Below are positions 6,229-11,628 of a DNA stretch of 11,628 nucleotides, piece by piece. Within the stretch, counting starts at the first letter, position 1. Each line of letters begins with the position of its first letter. The DNA is from Candidatus Colicola coprequi (GTDB lineage Bacteria; Bacteroidota; Bacteroidia; Bacteroidales; Paludibacteraceae): positions 1 to 11,628 of the forward strand of contig JAGHSR010000061.1 of assembly GCA_018065765.1 (NCBI GenBank). Reading direction: 5' to 3'. The position numbers and the translations under genes are program-made. The notes beneath the pieces are model-generated. The model had not been told where the DNA came from. It searched no databases and saw only the letters and a list, made by a program, of their open reading frames with translations.

Positions 6229-6260
6229 TTTGCATATTTGAAGAAATCTTAATACCTTTG
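6229..6260 (+). promoter_or_regulatory. pckA promoter
   Basis: TTTG (6229-6232), exactly 20 bases, then TACCTTTG (6253-6260). This is a complete match to the Bacteroidetes -33/-7 consensus. Transcription should start near 6267, leaving a leader of about 77 nt. The leader holds an AAACGTTT palindrome (6281-6288) and a weak AT-rich hairpin, TATATT/AATATA (6298-6313). Confidence 0.8.
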
Positions 6261-6343
6261 TACCCGCTTAAGAAGGGTTCAAACGTTTCCCAAAGCGTAT
6301 ATTGCAGAATATATTTCGTTATTCACTATAAACTTTTATCGAT

Positions 6344-7948
6344 ATGAAAGAACTTGATTTAACTCAGTACGGAATCACCGGAGCTACGGTGCTTGCACAC
6401 AACCCTTCGTACGAATATCTGTTCGAAGAAGAAACCAAAGAGGGTCTCACCGGCTTTGACAAAGGTCAGTTGACCGAACTCGGAGCTGTTAACGTAATGA
6501 CCGGCGTTTTCACCGGCCGCTCTCCTAAAGACAAATACATTGTTGACAACGCCGAGAGCCACAACAATGTTTGGTGGACTACTCCTGAATACAAAAACGA
6601 TAACCACCCGATGTCTGAGGACGTTTGGGCTAAGGTGAAACAAATTGCCATCAACGAGCTTTGCAACAAACAACTCTACGTGATGGATGCTTACTGCGGT
6701 GCCAACAAGGAAACTCGCCTTGCTGTTCGTTTCATCATGGAAGTGGCTTGGCAGGCTCATTTCATCAAGAATATGTTCATCCAACCTACAGAGGAAGAAT
6801 TGGAGACCTTCGTGCCTAACTTCACCATCTTCAATGCTTCCAAAGCCAAAGTAGAGAACTTCGCCGAACTGGGACTCAACTCCGAGACCTGCGTAGCTTT
6901 CAATACCGACAAACGCGAACAAGTTATCATCAATACATGGTACGGCGGTGAGATGAAAAAAGGTATGTTCTCAATGCAGAACTACTACCTCCCCCTGCAA
7001 GGTATTGCTTCCATGCACTGCTCTGCCAACACGGATATGGACGGCAAGAACACCGCTATCTTCTTCGGCCTCAGCGGAACAGGCAAAACGACCCTCAGTA
7101 CCGATCCTAAACGTCTGCTCATCGGAGATGACGAACACGGATGGGACGACAAGGGCGTCTTCAACCTCGAAGGTGGCTGCTACGCTAAAGTTATCAACCT
7201 TGACAAAGAGTCCGAACCCGACATCTACAACGCTATCCGTCGCAACGCTCTGCTTGAGAACGTTACTGTGGATAAGGATGGTAAGATCGATTTCGCTGAC
7301 AAATCCGTCACCGAGAACACCCGCGTTAGCTATCCTATCAACCATATCGAGAAAATCGTTCGTCCCGTCTCAGCAGGTCCTGATGCACAAAACGTCATCT
7401 TCCTCAGTGCTGACGCTTTCGGGGTTCTGCCACCTGTCAGCATCCTGACTCCGGAACAAACCAAATACTATTTCCTGAGTGGCTTTACTGCTAAACTGGC
7501 CGGTACGGAACGCGGCATCACCGAACCTACTCCTACTTTCTCCGCTTGCTTTGGACAAGCATTCTTGGAGCTCCACCCAACCAAATACGCAGAGGAGCTC
7601 GTTAAGAAAATGGAGAAATCCGGCGCAAAAGCTTATCTGGTGAACACAGGTTGGAACGGAACCGGCAAACGTATCTCTATCCGTGACACGCGCGGTATCA
7701 TCGACGCTATCCTGGACGGCTCTATCAAGTCGGCTCCTACCAAGATGATTCCTTACTTCAATGTTGAAGTTCCTACCGCACCACCGGGTGTAGATCCTGC
7801 TATCCTTGACCCACGCGACACCTACGCTGACGCTAAACAATGGGAAGAGAAAGCTCTTGACTTGGCTGGACGTTTCATCAAAAACTTCGGCAAATACACC
7901 ACCAACGAAGCTGGCAAGGCGTTAGTCGCTGCAGGACCTCAACTCTGA
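6344..7948 (+). CDS. pckA: Phosphoenolpyruvate carboxykinase (ATP)
   Basis: Interconverts oxaloacetate + ATP and phosphoenolpyruvate + CO2 + ADP in the cytosol. In fermentative Bacteroidales it commonly runs in the carboxylating direction, fixing CO2 and gaining ATP on the route to succinate; that role is inferred from the group. The 534-residue protein is full length, with GRSPKDK (58-64), YGGEMKKG (200-207), MHCSAN (224-229, metal-binding histidine), the P-loop GLSGTGKTT (242-250), DDEHGWDD (262-269) and TRVSYPI (326-332). The ATG is supported by the family N-terminus and by a consensus promoter at the right distance. No Shine-Dalgarno sequence is seen, as expected for the phylum. It is monocistronic: its own promoter, then a strong terminator 83 bases after the stop. 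Codon choice looks like that of a highly expressed gene. Confidence 0.98.
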   Translation: MKELDLTQYGITGATVLAHNPSYEYLFEEETKEGLTGFDKGQLTELGAVNVMTGVFTGRSPKDKYIVDNAESHNNVWWTTPEYKNDNHPMSEDVWAKVKQIAINELCNKQLYVMDAYCGANKETRLAVRFIMEVAWQAHFIKNMFIQPTEEELETFVPNFTIFNASKAKVENFAELGLNSETCVAFNTDKREQVIINTWYGGEMKKGMFSMQNYYLPLQGIASMHCSANTDMDGKNTAIFFGLSGTGKTTLSTDPKRLLIGDDEHGWDDKGVFNLEGGCYAKVINLDKESEPDIYNAIRRNALLENVTVDKDGKIDFADKSVTENTRVSYPINHIEKIVRPVSAGPDAQNVIFLSADAFGVLPPVSILTPEQTKYYFLSGFTAKLAGTERGITEPTPTFSACFGQAFLELHPTKYAEELVKKMEKSGAKAYLVNTGWNGTGKRISIRDTRGIIDAILDGSIKSAPTKMIPYFNVEVPTAPPGVDPAILDPRDTYADAKQWEEKALDLAGRFIKNFGKYTTNEAGKALVAAGPQL

Positions 7949-8030
7949 TTGAGGTCGCAGCAACTTCTCCTTTCACGCAACGAGAGGCGAGGACATTAAC
8001 TGCCTTAATCAAACACATTACAAATAAACA

Positions 8031-8067
8031 AAACACGTCCATCAACAAACGGTGGACGTGTTTTTTT
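8031..8067 (+). terminator. Rho-independent terminator after pckA
   Basis: AAACACGTCCA (8031-8041) pairs perfectly over 11 bp with TGGACGTGTTT (8053-8063). The loop is 11 nt, and seven T (8061-8067) overlap the end of the stem. Confidence 0.93.
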
Positions 8068-8122
8068 CAGGGCGATCGCTCGGTGCCGTCTCGGAAAAAG
8101 TCGCGATTTCGCTCTCTTCTTT

Positions 8123-8155
8123 TCTCGACAGTCTCTCGAGGGTCTCTCGACACTT
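8123..8155. repeat. Three-unit 11-bp repeat with TCTCGA core
   Basis: TCTCGA recurs at 8123, 8134 and 8145, exactly 11 bases apart (TCTCGACAGTC, TCTCGAGGGTC, TCTCGACACTT). The spacing is about one helical turn, so the cores lie on one face of the DNA. Function unknown; the array is short. Confidence 0.6.
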
Positions 8156-8218
8156 GACGCTCACTTTTACTGACCTAATTTTTCGTTAACAAAGATATTC
8201 AAAGTCCCAGATCCTAAG

Positions 8219-8257
8219 AGAAGATAGTTCCTATAAGCGGTATAGGAACTATAGAAG
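8219..8257. repeat. 12-bp inverted repeat bracketed by 5-bp direct repeats
   Basis: ATAGTTCCTATA (8224-8235) and TATAGGAACTAT (8241-8252) are perfect inverted copies around a 5-base centre AGCGG. The 29-bp palindrome is flanked by exact AGAAG copies at 8219-8223 and 8253-8257. This is the layout expected of terminal inverted repeats with a target-site duplication, shrunk to almost no interior. No T-tract follows on either strand, which argues against a standard terminator. A protein-binding site or mRNA-end hairpin is the alternative. Confidence 0.65.
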
Positions 8258-8325
8258 CCCTACAGCGCCTAAAAAACTCTCCAAGATGAGTGTATCTACA
8301 TCGACAAAACGGCAAACAGGCTAAA

Positions 8326-8370
8326 GGTATCACAAAGGAATCACTAAGGAATCACTAAGGTTCACTACGG
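8326..8370. repeat. Four-unit 11-bp tandem repeat
   Basis: The units are GGTATCACAAA (8326-8336), GGAATCACTAA (8337-8347), GGAATCACTAA (8348-8358) and the shortened GGTTCACTAC (8359-8368), followed by GG. Units two and three are identical. The array ends 27 bases from the trmD stop and would be in its 3' untranslated region. Confidence 0.8.
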
Positions 8371-8397
8371 ATATGAAAGCCTCTATGGGGGAGGGTA

Positions 8398-9072
8398 CTA
8401 TTTCAACAAATCGGGGCGGCGTTCTTGCGTGTGTTTGAGAGATTCCTCGTAAAGCCACTCTTCCACTTTGGCTTGGTGGCCGGATAGTAAGATGTCCGGT
8501 ACACGCCATCCCTTGTATTCCGCAGGGCGCGTATAAACACCAGCTTCCAACAAACCGTCTTGGAAACTGTCGTTCAAGGCACTTTCTATATCTCCCAATG
8601 CCCCGGGTAATAAGCGCACGATTGCATCGGTCATAATAGCCGCCGGCATCTCGCCTCCGGTTAGGACAAAATCACCGATAGTATATTCTTTCGTGATAAA
8701 ATGGTCTCGCACACGCTGATCGACTCCTTTGTAATGCCCACAAAGGATGATGATATTTTCCTTGAGTGACAGGGTATTGGCTACCTTTTGGTCAAATTTC
8801 TCTCCGTCAGGTGCCGTAAAAATAACCTCGTCATAGTTCCGCTCGGCTTTGAGGGCTGATATACAACGGTCGATAGGTTCTATTTGTAGCACCATGCCGG
8901 CTCCAAAACCGAAGGCATAATCGTCCACTTTGCGATGCTTATCCAAGGTATAGTCGCGCAGGTTGTGCACATAAATCTCTGCCAAACCCTTGTCTTTGGC
9001 ACGCTGAACGATGGAGTGGTTGAGTGGACTCTCCAGCAATTCAGGGCAACAGGTTATAATATCTATTCGCAT
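8398..9072 (-). CDS. trmD: tRNA (guanine-N1)-methyltransferase
   Basis: Methylates N1 of G37 in tRNAs with G36, using S-adenosylmethionine, which prevents +1 frameshifting. The 224-residue SPOUT-type trefoil-knot enzyme shows DDYAFGFGAGMV (50-61), the cofactor-site segments LCGHYKGVDQRV (110-121) and YTIGDFVLTGGE (130-141), IVRLLPG with R153, NDSF with D168, and VYTRPAEY (179-186). I start it at the ATG at 9072 (MRIDIIT, the family N-terminus) rather than at the in-frame TTG six bases upstream. It is the last gene of the minus-strand operon, 14 nt after yidD. Two AATTGA-type heptamers lie directly before the start. It is usually found with ribosomal protein S16 or L19 genes in other phyla; that linkage is absent here. 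Confidence 0.97.
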   Translation of the reverse strand: MRIDIITCCPELLESPLNHSIVQRAKDKGLAEIYVHNLRDYTLDKHRKVDDYAFGFGAGMVLQIEPIDRCISALKAERNYDEVIFTAPDGEKFDQKVANTLSLKENIIILCGHYKGVDQRVRDHFITKEYTIGDFVLTGGEMPAAIMTDAIVRLLPGALGDIESALNDSFQDGLLEAGVYTRPAEYKGWRVPDILLSGHQAKVEEWLYEESLKHTQERRPDLLK

Positions 9073-9073
9073 A

Positions 9074-9087
9074 TTCAATTCTCAATT
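9074..9087 (-). repeat. Two heptamer units immediately before the trmD start
   Basis: On the minus strand AATTGAG (9087-9081) and AATTGAA (9080-9074) form a two-unit 7-bp repeat that begins in the yidD stop codon and ends one base before the trmD ATG. It resembles, on a smaller scale, the heptamer array in front of xseB. No Shine-Dalgarno sequence is present. Confidence 0.55.
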
Positions 9088-9314
9088 TATGGCACCGGGT
9101 CATAGCCACTTCCGCCCCACGGGTTGCAACGCAGGATGCGTTTGATACCCAACCATCCCCCCTTCAGCACACCATACTTCATCACTGCTTCCACCATATA
9201 TTGGCTACACGTAGGCGTATATCGGCACGATGGCGGAGTTAGGGGCGATATGCAATACCTATAGAAATATACCGGAAGCAGAAATATCTTACGCAGGATT
9301 TGTTTCGCTTTCAT
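9087..9314 (-). CDS. yidD: Membrane protein insertion efficiency factor
   Basis: A small membrane-associated protein thought to help YidC-dependent insertion of inner-membrane proteins. The 75-residue sequence is unmistakable: an amphipathic, basic N-terminus (1-20, KQILRKIFLLPVYFYRY), the cysteine-containing CRYTPTCSQY (30-39) and the C-terminal RCNPWGGSGYDPVP (62-75). Length is normal. The start overlaps the end of rnpA by 26 bp in another frame, so the two are translationally linked, a pairing seen across bacteria. Confidence 0.97.
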   Translation of the reverse strand: MKAKQILRKIFLLPVYFYRYCISPLTPPSCRYTPTCSQYMVEAVMKYGVLKGGWLGIKRILRCNPWGGSGYDPVP

Positions 9315-9657
9315 GGGTGATTCGTTTGATGGATTTGCGTATCCCTTTTTCTATCACGGCGTAGGATTGGCACTCGCGATCTATATAGTTAAACGCTATT
9401 TGGTAGTGCTGAGAGTTGTTTTTTAGAGGCTCACTATTTCGTCGCCATGCCTCTCGCATCAGTCTTCTGAGATGGTTTCTATCCACAGCGTGTTTGAATA
9501 GTGACTTCGGAGCCCAAATCAGCACTTGTGTATTTCCCTCAGTAGCTTGATAGGTAACACGTACCGGCCAACATACGAATCGTTTGCCATTGTCGTAGAG
9601 AGCTTTGATTCGCAATTTTCCGCACAACTTATCTACCTTTGGAAAATCCTGTTTCAT
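9289..9657 (-). CDS. rnpA: Ribonuclease P protein component
   Basis: Basic protein subunit of RNase P that helps the catalytic RNA bind pre-tRNA leaders for 5' maturation. The 122-residue protein has the RNR signature KHAVDRNHLRRLMREAWR (55-72) preceded by the strand VLIWAPKSLF (45-54), and a lysine/arginine-rich C-terminal helix (IEKGIRKSIKRI). The RNR motif reads RNHLRR, a mild variant. The start ATG directly abuts the hemD stop (TAGATG) and the 3' end overlaps yidD. rnpA is not beside rpmH and dnaA here as in many phyla; the hemD neighbourhood is, to my recollection, the Bacteroidetes arrangement. Confidence 0.94.
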   Translation of the reverse strand: MKQDFPKVDKLCGKLRIKALYDNGKRFVCWPVRVTYQATEGNTQVLIWAPKSLFKHAVDRNHLRRLMREAWRRNSEPLKNNSQHYQIAFNYIDRECQSYAVIEKGIRKSIKRITHESETNPA

Positions 9658-10407
9658 CTATTCGTTGCAGTTTTCCAGATATTTGTTAATAGCCGTTGTG
9701 ATACTGGGGTACTCCGGTGTGGGAGCCTTGATATCAGGATCCAAACCTACCTCCTGCAGAGCTGCTAATGTCGTTTGTCCGAAGCACGCAATCACTTTGT
9801 CACCTGTTTTCAGATTGGGGAAATTCTTCTTCAATGAATGCACTCCCGTCGGCGTGAACAGCACTACCATATCGTAGTCAAATGGCTCATCATCCGGCCA
9901 CTTGTTGGGGACGGTACGATACATGACAGCCGGCAGTATCTCTATTTTGTGCTCGGCAAACATGCGGATAGTGGCATCGTTATGCACGTCCGACATCACC
10001 ATGATATATTTTTCATTCGGACGTCTGTTCATTGCCGGCAGCAGGTCTTCAAAACGATTGTTCTCGCTGAAAAACACTTTGCGTTTGCGATACTGTATAT
10101 ACTTCTGCAGATAGTTGGCTATCGACTCGGAAATGCAATAGTAGTGCATCGTTTCCGGAACCTGAATGCGCATTTCTTCGCATAGGCGAAAGTAGTGGTC
10201 TATGCCTAATCGCGAATTGAACAACACAGCGGTGTAGTCCAGCGGATGGATGTGCTGCTGACGAAACTCCTTGGCACTAAGCCCTTCTACATGAATGAGT
10301 TGGCGAAAATCAAACTTCACACCAAACTGTTCCTCCATCTCACTGTAAGGGTTTCTTTCCGTTTGAGGCTTGGGTTGAGAAACCAATATTTTCTGAATTT
10401 TACTCAT
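9658..10407 (-). CDS. hemD: Uroporphyrinogen-III synthase
   Basis: Cyclises hydroxymethylbilane to uroporphyrinogen III, the branch point to haem, sirohaem and cobalamin. This fast-evolving family has few fixed residues. The call rests on the two-lobed pattern in 249 residues: KILVSQPKPQ at the N-terminus, a ligand-cleft LFNSRLGID segment, then VVLFTPTGVHSLKKNF and the GDKVIACFGQTTLAALQEVGLDPDIKAPTPEYPSI-like C-terminal lobe typical of HemD. The position between a DUF4271 membrane protein and rnpA agrees with other Bacteroidetes. Other haem genes are absent from the window, so the cell may make haem elsewhere in the genome or use only part of the pathway. The start ATG follows the upstream gene by 25 nt. 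Confidence 0.9.
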   Translation of the reverse strand: MSKIQKILVSQPKPQTERNPYSEMEEQFGVKFDFRQLIHVEGLSAKEFRQQHIHPLDYTAVLFNSRLGIDHYFRLCEEMRIQVPETMHYYCISESIANYLQKYIQYRKRKVFFSENNRFEDLLPAMNRRPNEKYIMVMSDVHNDATIRMFAEHKIEILPAVMYRTVPNKWPDDEPFDYDMVVLFTPTGVHSLKKNFPNLKTGDKVIACFGQTTLAALQEVGLDPDIKAPTPEYPSITTAINKYLENCNE

Positions 10408-10432
10408 ATTATCAGATATTATATTTTTCGCA

Positions 10433-11077
10433 TCAATTTTCTATCACGTGCATTGAGCCGGTCACCAGCAGCCATAATGGCAATATCTCCAAGTACATAA
10501 AGCCCAGACCGATATACACCAGCGACAGCCACTTGGTCATATACACGCGTACAACCATCTGCAACACACACAGCAGGAACACTCCTATCAGCACGGCAGA
10601 CACGTAAGGCACCGTATCACAAGCCCAATTGGTCAGCACCAGCAACGAGAGATACATCAACATAGCTGTCAACGAGGCAAATTGTATATAGTGTTTGCTC
10701 ACCATCTCACGTTGCGGGGCAAATCGGAATACAGCATAGAGCAACCTAATAACCAATTGGCGAACTGCTGCCAAGGCATAGGCTATCCCTATAATCATCA
10801 AATATGTGACCAAACTCACGGACTGTCCTTGCCATAAACTCACGCATATAACCAATGCTAATGTGCCAACACGAAACAAACTACCCAATACATCGGTCAA
10901 TAGGCGATTGGTGCTGTTTGAGTAAGAACGTTCCGGCATGGAGAATAGTTTTGGCAAACTCGCGATAGCACTGTCGCCCATTATCTCTATTACTACCCAC
11001 AACAGCAATAGCGCCAACATTACCCATGGAATCCATGGGGAACTGACAGGACTTAATATCAACGGAATACTATTCAT
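10433..11077 (-). CDS. DUF4271 family integral membrane protein
   Basis: A 214-residue protein of unknown function with about six hydrophobic helices, near residues 14-32, 63-82, 88-116, 131-150, 157-179 and 184-207. A basic loop (TKW and RFAPQREMVSKHY) lies between some of them. No catalytic motif is apparent. I assign the DUF4271 family from overall pattern and position directly upstream of hemD in a Bacteroidetes operon, a conserved pairing as I recall it; this hints at a link to haem or tetrapyrrole handling, which is inference only. It starts five bases after the stop of the LOG gene. Confidence 0.8.
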   Translation of the reverse strand: MNSIPLILSPVSSPWIPWVMLALLLLWVVIEIMGDSAIASLPKLFSMPERSYSNSTNRLLTDVLGSLFRVGTLALVICVSLWQGQSVSLVTYLMIIGIAYALAAVRQLVIRLLYAVFRFAPQREMVSKHYIQFASLTAMLMYLSLLVLTNWACDTVPYVSAVLIGVFLLCVLQMVVRVYMTKWLSLVYIGLGFMYLEILPLWLLVTGSMHVIEN

Positions 11078-11082
11078 CTTGT

Positions 11083-11628
11083 CTAAATGGCAGCTTCTCT
11101 CCGTATGGATTTATCCCAAGGTTGAGCATTTCTCAGAGCCGGTATCACATCTTCTGCGCGAGTCACCACCATAAACATATCTCGATGGATGTCTCGCATC
11201 AGGTTTTCGTCAATCATTTGCTCTAAACAACGCAACAGATTGTCGTAGTAGCCGTCCACATTCAGTATCACTACCGGTTTGGTGTGCAAGCCCAATTGCT
11301 TCCACGTCAGGCACTCCAGCAGTTCCTCAAACGTCCCTATTCCACCGGGAAGAGCCACCATTCCATCCACTAAACTCTCTATCAAGGCTTTTCTTTCGTG
11401 CATTGTTTTGACCTGTATGGTATGTGTGCTGTTCGGATTGTTCCATCCTTCTGCCACCATAAATTCAGGTATCACACCCACTATCTCTCCACCTTCGCTC
11501 AGTACCCCCTTAGCCAACTCGCCCATCAGCCCGATGCCACCATCGCCATACACTACTCGTATAGACTCTTTGGCAGCCAACTGACCCAGACGAAAAGCCT
11601 CTGCATAGTAGATAGACTTACTCTGATT
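11083..11628 (-). CDS. LOG-family (TIGR00730) protein, 5' end beyond window
   Basis: A Rossmann-fold protein of the lysine decarboxylase-like / LONELY GUY family; characterised members are cytokinin-riboside-5'-monophosphate phosphoribohydrolases acting on AMP-like nucleotides. The signature PGGIGTFEE is present, with YGDGGIGLMG and GVIPEFM before it and TWKQLGLHTKPVVILNVDGYYD after. The frame stays open to the window edge (181 codons seen, reading SIYYAEAFRLGQLAAKE upstream). The TTG at 11580 is therefore internal and the true start lies outside. The first strand (usually VCVFCASS-like) is the missing part. It is the first visible gene of the operon; the promoter is not in view. In bacteria without cytokinin biology the likely role is nucleotide salvage or clean-up, which is inference. 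Confidence 0.92.
   Translation of the reverse strand, partial: NQSKSIYYAEAFRLGQLAAKESIRVVYGDGGIGLMGELAKGVLSEGGEIVGVIPEFMVAEGWNNPNSTHTIQVKTMHERKALIESLVDGMVALPGGIGTFEELLECLTWKQLGLHTKPVVILNVDGYYDNLLRCLEQMIDENLMRDIHRDMFMVVTRAEDVIPALRNAQPWDKSIRREAAI

Larger units (their letters stand above)
7949..8397. other. 449-base convergent spacer between pckA and trmD
   Basis: No plausible gene is visible on either strand. It contains the pckA terminator (8031-8067), an 11-bp-period TCTCGA array (8123-8155), a hairpin bracketed by 5-bp direct repeats (8219-8257) and a second 11-bp array (8326-8370). The part from 8068 to 8165 looks richer in G+C and pyrimidine than the A/T-rich spacers elsewhere in the window. 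No clear terminator for the trmD operon was found; the hairpin lacks a T-run. Confidence 0.7.

Noticed and set aside
6298..6313. TATATT/AATATA hairpin in the pckA leader as a riboswitch
   Set aside because: A 6-bp all-A/T stem is weak, and no riboswitch core is recognisable in the leader.
8072..8079. GCGATCGC octamer
   Set aside because: It occurs once here; the HIP1 significance is specific to cyanobacteria.
8224..8252. Intrinsic terminator for the trmD operon
   Set aside because: The hairpin is strong but is followed by AGAAGCCC on the plus strand and CTTCTCTTAGG on the minus strand, with no T-run, and it lies about 145 nt from the stop.
8326..8370. CRISPR-like array
   Set aside because: Units are 11 bp and directly contiguous, with no spacers and no cas genes.
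9070..9078. TTG start for trmD at 9078
   Set aside because: The ATG at 9072 gives the conserved MRIDIIT N-terminus; the TTG adds two unsupported residues within the heptamer repeat.
11578..11580. TTG start for the LOG-family gene
   Set aside because: The frame continues with family-like sequence (YYAEAFRLGQLAAKE) to the window edge, so the gene is simply truncated by the window.

Overview
The window reads as ordinary chromosome from a member of the order Bacteroidales (Bacteroidetes). This rests on four things: Bacteroidetes-type promoters (TTTG, 20 bases, TACCTTTG); a conserved cluster of a DUF4271 membrane protein, hemD, rnpA and yidD; a GINPAT-type HU protein; and the near absence of Shine-Dalgarno sequences. 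Genus is not resolved. Nearly every gene is a recognisable housekeeping gene. I see no defence system, integrase, transposase gene, CRISPR array, tRNA or rRNA.

Region 1 (1-3959, plus strand): an HU-family DNA-binding protein with its own terminator, then adk, obg and a CBS-domain ClC chloride protein, tightly spaced. obg is broken by one missing base at about 1564. Since the gene is normally essential, this is more likely a sequence error than a true loss, but that cannot be settled here. The adk start region is a decayed 28-bp tandem duplication.

Region 2 (3923-5956, minus strand): tsaC (tRNA t6A37 synthesis), a polyprenyl-phosphate sugar-1-phosphate transferase, and xseB (exonuclease VII small subunit). 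xseB overlaps the end of the ClC gene tail to tail by 37 bp. A seven-unit heptamer repeat lies just before the xseB start.

Region 3 (5957-6343): a 387-base divergent spacer between tsaC and pckA. It holds an excellent pckA promoter. On the minus strand it also holds a module of promoter, about 70 nt of transcribed sequence, intrinsic terminator and a second promoter in front of tsaC. This is the best candidate for something regulatory and under-described.

Region 4 (6344-8397): pckA (ATP-dependent PEP carboxykinase) with a strong terminator. A 449-base convergent spacer follows, with two 11-bp-period repeat arrays and a perfect 12-bp inverted repeat bracketed by 5-bp direct repeats, which looks like a tiny insertion or excision scar.

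Region 5 (8398-11628, minus strand): a compact operon, in transcription order LOG-family protein (5' end outside the window), DUF4271 membrane protein, hemD, rnpA, yidD and trmD. Spacings are 0 to 25 nt, with one 26-bp overlap. It combines haem synthesis, tRNA 5' maturation, membrane-protein insertion and tRNA m1G37 methylation.

No new multi-gene system is evident. The unexplained signals are in non-coding DNA and at two gene starts.
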